Positions 19,571-27,708 of a stretch of DNA of 64,000 nt are shown here, piece after piece. The stretch is from Sphingobacterium chungjuense. Its GTDB lineage: Bacteria > Bacteroidota > Bacteroidia > Sphingobacteriales > Sphingobacteriaceae. The DNA lies in NCBI RefSeq assembly GCF_011316935.1, contig NZ_WLYS01000008.1, positions 62,001 to 126,000 of the forward strand, given 5' to 3'. The notes under the pieces are model-generated. The model saw nothing but the letters and a program-made list of their open reading frames with translations, was not told the origin of the DNA and did no database searches. The translations under genes were made by a program, and so were the position numbers. Numbering within the stretch: the first letter of the stretch is position 1; each line of letters opens with the position of its first letter.

Positions 19571-20014
19571 ATGAAAACATTTTTTTTTAGTCTTCTTTTC
19601 CTGATCCTTGGAACCTTCAGCGCGTTTGCGCAAGACGCTACCACGCAAGCAGCGCTAATAAAGCTATCAGCGGATAAGTGGCGATGGATGGCAGATAAGG
19701 ACGTTAACCACTTGGATAATCTTTTCCATGAAAAGTCAATGTTCGTCCATATGGGAGGATCGTGGGACAAACAAAAGGAACTTGATATCATAAAAAGTGG
19801 TGGGATTTGGTATAAAAAGGCCGATATCCACGAAGTTTCTGTTAATATCATTGATAATTCTGCTATACTTCTCAATAGAATCGACTTACAGGCAGTAGTC
19901 GGCGGCAATGAGGTAACGAACCCCTTTATGGTTACGGAAGTATACATACGGCAAAATGGTGATTGGAAGCTTGGATCACTGTCATTTAGCAAATTGCTCA
20001 CACCGGGTAACTAA
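19571..20014 (+). CDS. Exported NTF2/SnoaL-like protein (DUF4440 type)
   Basis: The 147-residue protein has a signal peptide ('MKTFFFSLLFLILGTFSAFAQ') and one cone-shaped NTF2-like domain: 'LSADKWRWMADKDVNHLDNLFHEKSMFVHMG' is the helical start, seen in pieces, and 'WKLGSLSFSKL' is the final strand. Such domains bind small hydrophobic ligands or act as isomerases/dehydratases, and many have no known reaction. Its operon position implies a role on the same substrate as its neighbours. Confidence 0.85.
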   Translation: MKTFFFSLLFLILGTFSAFAQDATTQAALIKLSADKWRWMADKDVNHLDNLFHEKSMFVHMGGSWDKQKELDIIKSGGIWYKKADIHEVSVNIIDNSAILLNRIDLQAVVGGNEVTNPFMVTEVYIRQNGDWKLGSLSFSKLLTPGN

Positions 20015-20088
20015 TGGTAAATACTCTAATCTTCAGTAAATTAAATGTATGATTAGTTCTGTTATATAGTTAAAAACTTTAAATAGCA

Positions 20089-20808
20089 ATGAAATATCAA
20101 TTCCTGCTAACAACAATCTTATTTGCGTTATTGACAACTTTAAGCACACGTGCAGCGCAGGCTCAAGATTCGTTGAGCACTCAACAGCAGAGCTTAGTGG
20201 CAATTGCTGCCTCTACAGCAAAAGGCAATCTTAAAAATCTGGATGTGTGTTTGAATAAGGGACTAGATGCCGGATTGCCTGTCAACTCCATTAAAGAAGC
20301 AATCATCCACGTTTATGCCTACGCTGGCTTTCCCCGTAGTATTCGTGGTTTACAAACAATGATGGCTACAATTGAACAGCGACAAGCCAACGGTATAGAA
20401 GACCAGCTCGGTGATCAGGCAACTCCAATAGATAGCAATATCTCCAAATATGATCGCGGAAAGGCTATTCTGGAACAACTGACGGGTGTGGCCGAAAAGG
20501 AAACAAAGACTGGATATGCCGCTTTTGCCCCAACTATTGAAGTCTTTTTAAAAGAGCATCTTTTTGCAGATCTTTTTGAACGCGATGTTCTCAGTTATCA
20601 AGAGCGAGAACTTGTAACAGTATCTGTACTGAGTGCTATTGGAGGTGTGGAACCTATGTTGCAATCACATCTAACGATTTGCTTAAACATTGGTCTTACC
20701 TCATCTCAACTCAGTCATTTTGTAGATGTAATAGAAAAACAGGTTGGTAAAGACGAAGCTGCCTCGGCATCAAAAGTGCTAAAGGATGTGCTTCGTAAAC
20801 AGAGATAA
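20089..20808 (+). CDS. Exported carboxymuconolactone decarboxylase-like protein
   Basis: The 239-residue protein has a signal peptide ending 'AAQAQ' and two CMD/AhpD-like helical repeats (about residues 35-110 and 150-235). The first contains 'CLNKGLDAGLPVNSIKEAI' and 'YAYAGFPRS', the second 'LVTVSVLSAIGG' and 'HLTICLNIGLT'. No CxxC pair is visible, so an AhpD-type thiol peroxidase activity is unlikely. The family includes decarboxylases of aromatic-ring degradation, but a periplasmic member of this kind is usually of unknown function. The 74-bp gap before it may hold a promoter; the cupin gene follows after 16 bp. Confidence 0.88.
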   Translation: MKYQFLLTTILFALLTTLSTRAAQAQDSLSTQQQSLVAIAASTAKGNLKNLDVCLNKGLDAGLPVNSIKEAIIHVYAYAGFPRSIRGLQTMMATIEQRQANGIEDQLGDQATPIDSNISKYDRGKAILEQLTGVAEKETKTGYAAFAPTIEVFLKEHLFADLFERDVLSYQERELVTVSVLSAIGGVEPMLQSHLTICLNIGLTSSQLSHFVDVIEKQVGKDEAASASKVLKDVLRKQR

Positions 20809-20824
20809 ACAAAAATTGGAAACT

Positions 20825-21331
20825 ATGAAGTGGAATAAAAATGTTTCGTATAGCATAATAGGATGGGGCTTAATGGTATGCATATCGTGCAACCGTGCAA
20901 AGCAAGAAAAATTTGAAAGTACAAAATCAAACTCCGAAATGGCATTTTCAAAAGGTGATAAAGTAACCAATGACAATTTCATAGGAACAGTATGGTTAAA
21001 CTACCTTGTAGAGACAGATACTGCTCACAATGTTATCATTGGATCGGTAACTTTTGAACCCGGTGCAAGGACAAATTGGCATTACCATAAAGGCGGACAA
21101 ATCTTACTAGTCACCCAAGGACAAGGGCTTTATCAGGAAAAAGGGAAGCCTATAGAAATTATAGAAAAGGGCGCCGTCGTTAAATGTCCGGCAAATATCG
21201 AGCACTGGCATGGAGCAACACCCACAGAATCCATGACGCATATAGCAATTGGCACAAATACCAACATTGGGGGAGCAGTATGGCTAGATCCGGTAACTGA
21301 AGATGAGTACAACAACGTAAGCAAACAGTGA
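20825..21331 (+). CDS. Cupin-domain lipoprotein
   Basis: From ATG 20825 the protein has 168 residues with a lipoprotein signal ('GLMVCISC'). A single cupin barrel follows, with metal ligands visible in motif 1 'GARTNWHYHKGGQILLVTQG' (His-x-His and Gln) and motif 2 'PANIEHWHGATP'. Such cupins near AKR and CMD-like genes are thought to be small metal enzymes or binding proteins; no reaction is established here. The longer frame starting at 20786 overlaps the preceding gene and lacks a signal at the very start, so I reject it. It is the last intact gene of the cluster. Confidence 0.9.
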   Translation: MKWNKNVSYSIIGWGLMVCISCNRAKQEKFESTKSNSEMAFSKGDKVTNDNFIGTVWLNYLVETDTAHNVIIGSVTFEPGARTNWHYHKGGQILLVTQGQGLYQEKGKPIEIIEKGAVVKCPANIEHWHGATPTESMTHIAIGTNTNIGGAVWLDPVTEDEYNNVSKQ

Positions 21332-21340
21332 TGATTAATC

Positions 21341-21469
21341 ATAAATCAAGGCAGCTTTACAATAAGCGGAACAATAGTTCATAATCCTGGAAAATATGAT
21401 CCGATCAAAAGAGAGCCAGAGGCACAAACGTTCCGCGGTAATCATGCCTATGTATTTTAACAATTGCCG
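21341..21469 (+). pseudogene. Alpha/beta hydrolase N-terminal remnant
   Basis: Translation from 21341 gives 'INQGSFTISGTIVHNP' and later 'EAQTFRGNHAYVF', then TAA, then 'QLP'. This matches residues about 33-76 of the exported hydrolase encoded at 16665 ('QQGSFAVGGII' and 'GQTFHGDHAYVFYQIP'), so it is a fragment of a related but diverged gene. Neither the signal peptide nor the catalytic half is present. It begins 10 bp after the cupin stop, which suggests that the cluster once had another hydrolase gene here. Confidence 0.75.
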
Positions 21470-21838
21470 TAAAAAACAATAAAGCTTCAGCTATAGTATA
21501 TTATCTACCGGCTTTTATTGCTGTAAAATCCAAAGCCTCGCAGCATCGTTGCATTTTCATTTGGCAGCATCCAAGCTCCGCACGTATGGACGCTGTCTTT
21601 TTTCTGGATGTGATGGATTAGCAAAACTAGCCTTTCCACATAGTTGCATCCGCATTCGTAACTATTTCCAATTCGTAGAAAAATGATGCGGTAACGACAA
21701 GAAATAGTATGAGGGTAAAATTGTAAGCGACAGTCTGAGCATTGACCATAGATTGGCTATCAAATAACGATATATTGCCATACGCTTAACACCAACGATA
21801 CTGAAGGTATGTAGACACTTATATTAAACGTATGGAGT
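21470..21838. other. Non-coding region between two converging operons
   Basis: About 370 bases with no supported gene. The left end may hold further, frame-shifted bases of the hydrolase remnant; the right end is the terminator of the minus-strand operon. Confidence 0.4.
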
Positions 21839-21839
21839 A

Positions 21840-21873
21840 AAAAACTTCTCAGCCAGCTCGCTGAGAAGTTTTT
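21840..21873 (-). terminator. Terminator of the sigma/SusCD/enzyme operon
   Basis: A 13-bp perfect stem (21841-21853 with 21860-21872) with a 6-base loop lies 7 bp beyond the stop of the RraA-family gene. Read on the minus strand it ends in a run of T residues. The mirror-image A/T arms would also let it stop plus-strand transcripts. Confidence 0.88.
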
Positions 21874-21879
21874 AGCACC

Positions 21880-22827
21880 TTACCAGGTTCGGTCTTGCAT
21901 GATTCTATCCAGTTCGCCCTGAGTCATTTTGAGCTCGCTCGGATGTTGGTCTAACCATTTTAGGAAGGCCGTTTTGATTTCGGAAGTCCATTGATTATCA
22001 ATCTGCCCACTTGTATAGGTATTGGATTTAATCATATCAAATCCAAACTTATCGCGAAGAATTATAAATTCTGCTTTCACCACCACATCTTCCACCAAAT
22101 GTGCAGGGATAAAAAGCACACCCTCACGCTGCGCCATTACTAAATCACCAGGCAACACGATGGCTTGGCCGATACGGGTAGGGGTGTTAACGCCCATCAA
22201 GGTAGATTCTTCCAGAAAAGAAGGATGAAAATCCCGCACAAAAGCGTTGAAGCCGTCAATCTCCGACAATCCTTCTAGATCGCGTACGGAGGCATCGAAT
22301 ACTACTCCATTACCTGTTTTATTAAAAATAGCATTACCCAACGTTTGGCCAATCAATGTGCCACCAGCAATTTTTCCAAAACCATCGGCCACATACACAT
22401 CGCCTTTGTGCAACATCTCAATAGGCCAAGTGTTGGTATTACCGGTTCTTCCCGAAGCGTGACCGCGCTTTAGAATATGTTCGTCCACGTCTGGTCTGCT
22501 AGGCATAAAGGTCGCGGTCAGCGCTCTTCCAACAACAGGCACATGATCATGCACTTGTTTCCATCCACTCACAAACTGGTTGTGATACCCCGCATTTCGT
22601 AAAATGGTCCAAGCATCGTCCAATCCGATCTCCCGTGCACGAGCGATCCAGCTATCCGCAATTTTTGGTCGACCATCTTCAAAACGTTCTCCCGACCAAG
22701 ATTTGGTCAGGTAGATAAGCTCTTCTTTCGGGATGGATTGCGCCAGCGCAGTGGTAGTGCCCAGAAAGAAGAGGAGAAAGTTGATCAACACTAATGCGGG
22801 AGCAACTAAAGTCAGTTTTCTACACAT
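21880..22827 (-). CDS. Exported RraA-family aldolase/decarboxylase-like protein
   Basis: The 315-residue protein has a hydrophobic signal peptide ('LVLINFLLFFLGTTTALAQ') and an RraA-like domain in its middle and C-terminal part. The family motif is complete: 'GDVYVADGFGKIAGG' at 142-156 and 'DASVRDLEGL' at 178-187 with Arg182 and Asp183. Known catalytic members are class II 4-hydroxy-4-methyl-2-oxoglutarate aldolases and oxaloacetate decarboxylases needing a divalent metal. Most are cytoplasmic and about 160-230 residues, so the signal and the extra N-terminal region are unusual. It is the last gene of the operon and overlaps the RidA gene by 8 bp. A 2-oxo acid cleavage is the likely reaction. 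Confidence 0.88.
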   Translation of the reverse strand: MCRKLTLVAPALVLINFLLFFLGTTTALAQSIPKEELIYLTKSWSGERFEDGRPKIADSWIARAREIGLDDAWTILRNAGYHNQFVSGWKQVHDHVPVVGRALTATFMPSRPDVDEHILKRGHASGRTGNTNTWPIEMLHKGDVYVADGFGKIAGGTLIGQTLGNAIFNKTGNGVVFDASVRDLEGLSEIDGFNAFVRDFHPSFLEESTLMGVNTPTRIGQAIVLPGDLVMAQREGVLFIPAHLVEDVVVKAEFIILRDKFGFDMIKSNTYTSGQIDNQWTSEIKTAFLKWLDQHPSELKMTQGELDRIMQDRTW

Positions 22828-23293
22828 ATGCTATACAATCCATTTCCACCAGTGAGTTGCCCGGTACTCCGCCATAAGTTGCAACTGTTGTTCTTACGGG
22901 TGGCTTATTTCCAAATCTTCCGCGATAGGCTTCATTCATCTCATTGTAGTCAGCAAGATCAGCTAGATAGACGTTAACCTTCAGTACTTTCTGCATAGAT
23001 GATCCGGCATTTTTTAATTCCTTTTCGAGTTCATCCAATACATGTTTGGTATGTTCCGTGACGCTGCCTTCGAAATGTGCTCCTTTGCCGGCCACGAATA
23101 CCATATTTCCATGTTTGGTATGACCTGAGAATAACGGGATTTCTTGGTCAGTGGTAATGTTGCCAACTTGTTTTTCTGAATTAGGAAGTGAATTTTCTGC
23201 TTTTGCCAAGAATCCGGCACCGAAAACTCCAGCAGCTGAAGCCGCTAGTTTTTTTAATAATGACCGACGTCCGTTGTTGTTGTTGTTTTTCAT
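22820..23293 (-). CDS. RidA-family protein with Tat-like signal
   Basis: The 157-residue protein starts with a twin-arginine type signal ('NGRRSLLKKLAASAAG', Arg9-Arg10) followed by a RidA (YjgF/YER057c/UK114) domain. Arg134 in 'PPVRTTVAT' corresponds to the substrate-carboxylate-binding arginine of active imine deaminases, and the end 'LVEMDCIAYV' is typical. RidA hydrolyses the reactive enamine/imine products of PLP enzymes to 2-oxo acids. A SelA-like PLP enzyme is encoded in the same operon, which fits. Export of a RidA protein by Tat is uncommon. Confidence 0.9.
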   Translation of the reverse strand: MKNNNNNGRRSLLKKLAASAAGVFGAGFLAKAENSLPNSEKQVGNITTDQEIPLFSGHTKHGNMVFVAGKGAHFEGSVTEHTKHVLDELEKELKNAGSSMQKVLKVNVYLADLADYNEMNEAYRGRFGNKPPVRTTVATYGGVPGNSLVEMDCIAYV

Positions 23294-23322
23294 CTTTTTT
23301 TGATTTAGCGTTTAAATAATAA

Positions 23323-24591
23323 TTATTCTTTGATAGGTAGTTTATTTTTGTCTTTGTATAATAGCAGCGTGAGCAAAGCGGCAGCAAGTAGGCAACTCGA
23401 CATAAAAAGGTAAGCGCCGCCAAAGTGTCCCATCCACGAATGTAGTAAACCTACAAGATAAGCGCCGCCAAATGAGCCAAGTGCCCCCATACTGTTGATC
23501 AGCCCTATCGCACCGCCCGAGACATTGCGCGGAAGCAGTTCGGTCACGAGAGCGAAGAATGGACCATAGGGAATGTACATAGCTGCTCCAGCAATAATGA
23601 GGCAAGCGTACGACAACCAGAAATGACTTGATCCAAGTACGTAAGATACATAAAAAGCAATTGCACCAATCACCAGAAACGGCCATACATAGTGCGTACG
23701 ACTACGGCTTCTGTCTGCAAAAAATGAAGTGATAAGCATACCTACGATGGCAAATAAATAAGGTACCGCCGCCAACCAGCCGGTAGCTACGATATCTATA
23801 GTTGGCACAGATTTGATAATTGTAGGCAACCACATCACGAAGCCATAAACGCCTACATTCCACAATAAAAATTGCAACGACAATACAATCACTATTCTAG
23901 AGCCAAAGGCTTGTAAGTAATTGGTGACCTTCTTGATGCCTTGTTGTTCGCTATCAAATGCATTGGCTAGCGACTGCTTTTCATCATCTGTTAGCCATTG
24001 GGCTGTTGCAGGTTTTTCATCCACCAGTTTCCACCAGAAGAACGCCCATACAACGGCAGGGAGTCCTTGTATTATAAACATCCAGCGCCAACCTAGACCA
24101 TCGATTAAGTATCCCGAAGCGACAGACATCCACAATACGGTGACGGGATTTCCCAGAATCAGGATTGTATTGGCACGTGAGCGCTCTGCGCGGGTAAACC
24201 AATTGCTCAATAAGATCAGCATGGCAGGCATCACCGCACTCTCGACGACGCCTAGCATGAACCGGATGGCAATCAGGTAATTTACATCATTCACCATACC
24301 AGTGGCAGTGGCGAAGGTGCCCCATAAGATGAGCGACCAAAATATTAACCGCTTGGCACTTTTCTGTGCCGCGTAATGTGCTCCCGGAATTTGAAAAAAG
24401 AAATATCCCAAGAAAAATAAAGAGCTCAAAAGCGAAGTTACGGCTGGCGTGATTTCTAAATCTTCCGTCATACCGCCTGCGGCAGCAAAACCAAAATTGG
24501 CCCGATCCAGATACGCCAAACTATAGGTAATGAACGCGACGGGAAGCAGTCGGTACCAACGTTGTTTTATAGATTGTGGATTTATAATCAT
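23323..24591 (-). CDS. MFS transporter, anion:cation symporter (ACS) type
   Basis: The 422-residue protein has about 12 transmembrane helices. The N-terminal 'YLDRANFGFAAAGG' is the ACS-family hallmark, and 'RFMLGVVESAVMPAMLILLSNWF' resembles the glucarate/tartrate/hexuronate branch (here given in pieces 'RFMLGVVESAVMPAM'). These transporters import organic anions such as sugar acids with protons. In this operon it would bring the periplasmic reaction product into the cytoplasm. It starts 11 bp after the NTF2-like gene and is followed 29 bp later by the RidA gene. Confidence 0.92.
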   Translation of the reverse strand: MIINPQSIKQRWYRLLPVAFITYSLAYLDRANFGFAAAGGMTEDLEITPAVTSLLSSLFFLGYFFFQIPGAHYAAQKSAKRLIFWSLILWGTFATATGMVNDVNYLIAIRFMLGVVESAVMPAMLILLSNWFTRAERSRANTILILGNPVTVLWMSVASGYLIDGLGWRWMFIIQGLPAVVWAFFWWKLVDEKPATAQWLTDDEKQSLANAFDSEQQGIKKVTNYLQAFGSRIVIVLSLQFLLWNVGVYGFVMWLPTIIKSVPTIDIVATGWLAAVPYLFAIVGMLITSFFADRSRSRTHYVWPFLVIGAIAFYVSYVLGSSHFWLSYACLIIAGAAMYIPYGPFFALVTELLPRNVSGGAIGLINSMGALGSFGGAYLVGLLHSWMGHFGGAYLFMSSCLLAAALLTLLLYKDKNKLPIKE

Positions 24592-24602
24592 GTTTTTTGC
24601 TG

Positions 24603-25052
24603 TTAAAGTTTGACCGCTTGTCGCATCAGGAGCTGGATGCTACCTTGATTCTTTTGCCATACCAGTACCACGTGCAGATGAATAGTTCCCGGTGGTTTGT
24701 CCCGATCATTGCTTATGCCAGCCATGATGTGTCGCACAATGGCCGTAGATCCGATAATACGTATATCTGCATCTTGGAATTGCAAACTCTGAAACCGAAA
24801 CTTTCCAGAAGTGAGCGAATGGATAAATTCCTCTTGATCTTCGATTAGACCAGAAGAATGTCCATACGTGAGATAGGGATGCGTAAGCCTCCGAAGCGCG
24901 TCGGACTCTGGCTTCAGCAAAGCGAGACGGAAGTGCTCCATCACTTTCGCAACTTCAGTTTCTGTGATTTTTTCCATAGATGCGTAGGATGGATCTTTAG
25001 ATGAAAAGCTTAAGTGAATAAAGCTTAAGACAAACAGAATATATGTTTTCAT
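24603..25052 (-). CDS. Exported NTF2-like protein (DUF4440 type)
   Basis: From ATG 25052 the protein has 149 residues with a signal peptide ('MKTYILFVLSFIHLSFSS'). The rest is one NTF2-like domain: 'VMEHFRLALLKPESDALRRL' is the first helix pair and 'IRIIGSTAIVRHIMAGI' and 'HLHVVLVWQKNQG' are strands. No catalytic residues can be assigned. It sits between the amidohydrolase and transporter genes with gaps of 19 and 11 bp. The codon six bases upstream that could also start the frame is TTG, so I prefer the ATG. Confidence 0.85.
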   Translation of the reverse strand: MKTYILFVLSFIHLSFSSKDPSYASMEKITETEVAKVMEHFRLALLKPESDALRRLTHPYLTYGHSSGLIEDQEEFIHSLTSGKFRFQSLQFQDADIRIIGSTAIVRHIMAGISNDRDKPPGTIHLHVVLVWQKNQGSIQLLMRQAVKL

Positions 25053-25071
25053 GCTCAATGCTTTAGTAGGT

Positions 25072-26373
25072 TTAATGTTCTCGCATACTTTGTCGACGCC
25101 GATTTTCGTCGCGTATATAGCGTTTGAAATCCATGTTCAAAGGATAGGCTGATCCGTTTAAATCATAAACAATGTTACCGTCCCGGATCGTTACTTCACA
25201 TTCCAGGCGTTGTTGGCTGGTAATACGATGTCCGATGTAATCAAAGAAGCCAAAGTTGCCTTTACGAATCCCCAATACCGCAATATCTGCGGGTGCACCC
25301 ACAGAAAGATTACCGAGCTCTGTTCGCTTGATAAGCTGCGCTGGTTTCCAAGTAGAGGCCTCGATGACCGCATTCAACGGCATGCCCATGGCTAGAAATT
25401 TATCCATCACGGTGAGCATGTCTTTCATGGCGGCATTCATGCTACCTATATGGATGTCCGTACTGATTGCATCTGGATAAAATCCTTCTTTTATGGCTGG
25501 GATGGCCTGAGAAAAAGCAAAACTGATCCCGCCATATCCTACGTCGAAAGCGATGCCGCGCTTTCTCGCCTCATGTACAAAGGGTTTGATCTTTTCGGTG
25601 TCCATATCGACTATATATTCTCGCCCGCCGATTTGCGCAAAAGCATGGGTAAAAATGTCACCTGGCTGAAGCTTTTCCATAAATAGCGCTTGGATAGGTA
25701 GCGTGGGATTACTTCCGCCGAAATCTACCATGGTGGGTAATCCACCGGCTAACTTTCCAGCACGAACGGCCTGCTCGACCGGCGTCCAGTCGTAACCCTC
25801 ATAATGTGCTACCTTGAATCCTACGATATGCTCTTTATACTGTTTGGCCGTTAGCGCACTCATTTTAGCATCCATATCAGCCGTATTTTGCTCGTAAGCA
25901 CCACCCCGCATGCCTTGTCCCACGATATTCAAAAAAGCCAATACCCTAGTTTTAGAGAGATCTATTGTCTGTTTTTTAAAGTCGGGGAAAGAGCTCCATC
26001 CGGAACTACCTGCATCAACCACGGTGGTGATGCCATTCCGAAAAGTAAATCCATCAGGGGGAAAGGCGTTCGGGCCGTTCATATAATTCTGATCCAATCG
26101 CGTCCCCCAGAAATGGTGCGTGTGAATGTCGATCAGTCCAGGAACGACGTACAAACCTTGAGCATGCACTACTTGTGCGGTTTGTGCAGTGTCGATGTTT
26201 TGAGCTAAAGCAGCGATAACGCCATCGGATATAGCCACATCCATAATGCCATCAATTTGATTTTTGGGGTCTATGACGTGTCCTCCCTTAATCACCAAAT
26301 CATATTCTTGGGCATTGGCGTGACTGCTTGCTATCAGAAGCAGTCCTGCCAGTAGTATCTTGCGTATTTTCAT
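25072..26373 (-). CDS. Exported amidohydrolase/deacetylase (COG3964-like)
   Basis: The 433-residue protein has a Sec signal ('ILLAGLLLIASSHANAQ'). The metal site of the amidohydrolase superfamily is visible: His84 and His86 in 'GLIDIHTHHFWG', a probable carboxylated Lys187 in 'IVGFKVAHYEG', and later His residues in 'DIFTHAF' and 'STDIHIGS'. It resembles the COG3964 group, which is often encoded beside SelA-like PLP enzymes; studied members split acetyl-(R)-mandelate or act on N-acyl compounds. In this operon it most likely removes an acyl group before the PLP step. It is followed by an NTF2-like gene after 19 bp. Confidence 0.9.
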   Translation of the reverse strand: MKIRKILLAGLLLIASSHANAQEYDLVIKGGHVIDPKNQIDGIMDVAISDGVIAALAQNIDTAQTAQVVHAQGLYVVPGLIDIHTHHFWGTRLDQNYMNGPNAFPPDGFTFRNGITTVVDAGSSGWSSFPDFKKQTIDLSKTRVLAFLNIVGQGMRGGAYEQNTADMDAKMSALTAKQYKEHIVGFKVAHYEGYDWTPVEQAVRAGKLAGGLPTMVDFGGSNPTLPIQALFMEKLQPGDIFTHAFAQIGGREYIVDMDTEKIKPFVHEARKRGIAFDVGYGGISFAFSQAIPAIKEGFYPDAISTDIHIGSMNAAMKDMLTVMDKFLAMGMPLNAVIEASTWKPAQLIKRTELGNLSVGAPADIAVLGIRKGNFGFFDYIGHRITSQQRLECEVTIRDGNIVYDLNGSAYPLNMDFKRYIRDENRRRQSMREH

Positions 26374-26396
26374 AGGATATCTTTTTTGGATTATGG

Positions 26397-27638
26397 CTAG
26401 GCAGTTTTTTCTGCTTTGCCGCTGGCTTTCAGCAGTTCTTCCTTCAATCTGTCAGCCACAATTTGCTCTTCGCCCGGCTTCATCATCCATACAGTCAGTG
26501 AAACGTTATTCGCTTTTACCTCACCTAATTCAATAGAAGGATTTCCGTTGCGTAGCTTATTAGCTAGTGATTCTCCATCGAGTGAAATCTGCTCGGGTTT
26601 CCAAGATATTTCCAGATTGGGCGTTACATTACCGAGTTGAGGGACAAACACGCGAGTGGTGATCCCTTCAACAGACTCTACCGTTCGGGCTACTTGTGCT
26701 GTTCGCGACTCCCAATCTTTCCAGACGGCGTCATGATCCTGATTCACGAATTTCTCCAGAGCCACATACATTCCCAAAACCTCTTCCTTGTTCACCTTCA
26801 TGCCGCGGCCAATATTAAAACCCCGTGGAGGCATGCTTAAGCGTGCCGCTTGAATAATCGCTTTTTTGCCCATGAGAATGCCTGCGCTCTGTGGTCCACG
26901 CATCGCTTTACCACCAGAAATACAGACCAAGTCAAATCCCATATCATTGAATCGCCAAAGATTGGACACTGGTGGTACATCTGCCGCAATATCAATCATG
27001 GTTGGTATGCCATGTTTCTTTCCGATTGCTACCCATTTCTCGTGGTTGATTTGGCCTTTATCGGCTTCAATATTGAGGAAAAATAACAGTGCAGTACGAT
27101 CATTTATAGCATTTTCTAGTTCTGCTTCTGTTTCTACCATGATCATTTTACAACCAGTATTGGTTAATGCCTGATTGTAGACGATGTCGTGCGATTTTTG
27201 ACAAATCACTTCCGTTTTCATACCAGTGCCGGCAAGATGGGGCAATTGCTTCACCTTTTTTTCGTCTAGACCAGTTAGTACACCAGCTAAGCCTAAGGTA
27301 AGGGCAGAGAATGCTCCTGAAGTGACCACTGCTGCTTCTGAATGAACGATCGCGGCGATTTTTTCGCCCACCTTGTCTTGCACCTCATCCAGCATGCAAA
27401 ACTCTTGCGCACCAGATTGGATCGCGTCTAGCACCTCCTGTTGCATGAGCGATCCAGTCATCGCTGTGATGGTACCTCGTGCATTGATAAACGTACGAAT
27501 GCCTAATTCCTGAAACAGGTTGCGCGGAACTGCCTTTTCCGCCGTTTGTGCCGCAGCAATTGCTATATTTTTAGGTCCTAATACGCCGCCCATAAGTGTG
27601 GCAACCGAAACCAATTTTAAAACTTCTCTTCTTTCCAT
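26397..27638 (-). CDS. SelA-like PLP-dependent enzyme with Tat-like signal
   Basis: The 413-residue protein belongs to the fold-type I SelA/DgaE-like group (related to D-glucosaminate-6-phosphate ammonia-lyase). Lys244 in 'CISGGKAMRGPQSAG' is the PLP lysine and Asp216 in 'MIDIAAD' the pyridine-nitrogen aspartate. 'INARGTITAMTGSLM' near residue 51 is the family's N-terminal motif. The N-terminus 'MERREVLKLVSVATLMGG' looks like a Tat signal, which would fit export of a folded, cofactor-loaded enzyme. It likely catalyses alpha,beta-elimination of ammonia from an amino acid or amino sugar acid. Its gene is followed 23 bp later by the amidohydrolase gene. Confidence 0.9.
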   Translation of the reverse strand: MERREVLKLVSVATLMGGVLGPKNIAIAAAQTAEKAVPRNLFQELGIRTFINARGTITAMTGSLMQQEVLDAIQSGAQEFCMLDEVQDKVGEKIAAIVHSEAAVVTSGAFSALTLGLAGVLTGLDEKKVKQLPHLAGTGMKTEVICQKSHDIVYNQALTNTGCKMIMVETEAELENAINDRTALLFFLNIEADKGQINHEKWVAIGKKHGIPTMIDIAADVPPVSNLWRFNDMGFDLVCISGGKAMRGPQSAGILMGKKAIIQAARLSMPPRGFNIGRGMKVNKEEVLGMYVALEKFVNQDHDAVWKDWESRTAQVARTVESVEGITTRVFVPQLGNVTPNLEISWKPEQISLDGESLANKLRNGNPSIELGEVKANNVSLTVWMMKPGEEQIVADRLKEELLKASGKAEKTA

Positions 27639-27657
27639 GCTATATGTTCTTTTAAGA

Positions 27658-27687
27658 GGCGCTGTTAAGCGTGTGCTTGACAGCGCC
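27658..27687 (-). promoter_or_regulatory. Intra-operon hairpin between susD and enzyme genes
   Basis: A 13-bp stem (27658-27670 with 27675-27687, one G-U pair) with a 4-base loop lies in the 70-bp gap after the susD stop. Neither side has a T-run, so it is not a normal terminator. Such a structure could stabilise the upstream susCD message or process the transcript, giving lower expression of the enzymes. Confidence 0.5.
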
Positions 27688-27708
27688 CTTCTGTTTATTG
27701 ATCTTGCT

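Noticed and set aside
19564..20001. Open frame of 145 codons antisense to the NTF2-like gene
   Set aside because: The plus-strand frame has a clear signal peptide and an NTF2-like fold; the antisense frame shows no motif.
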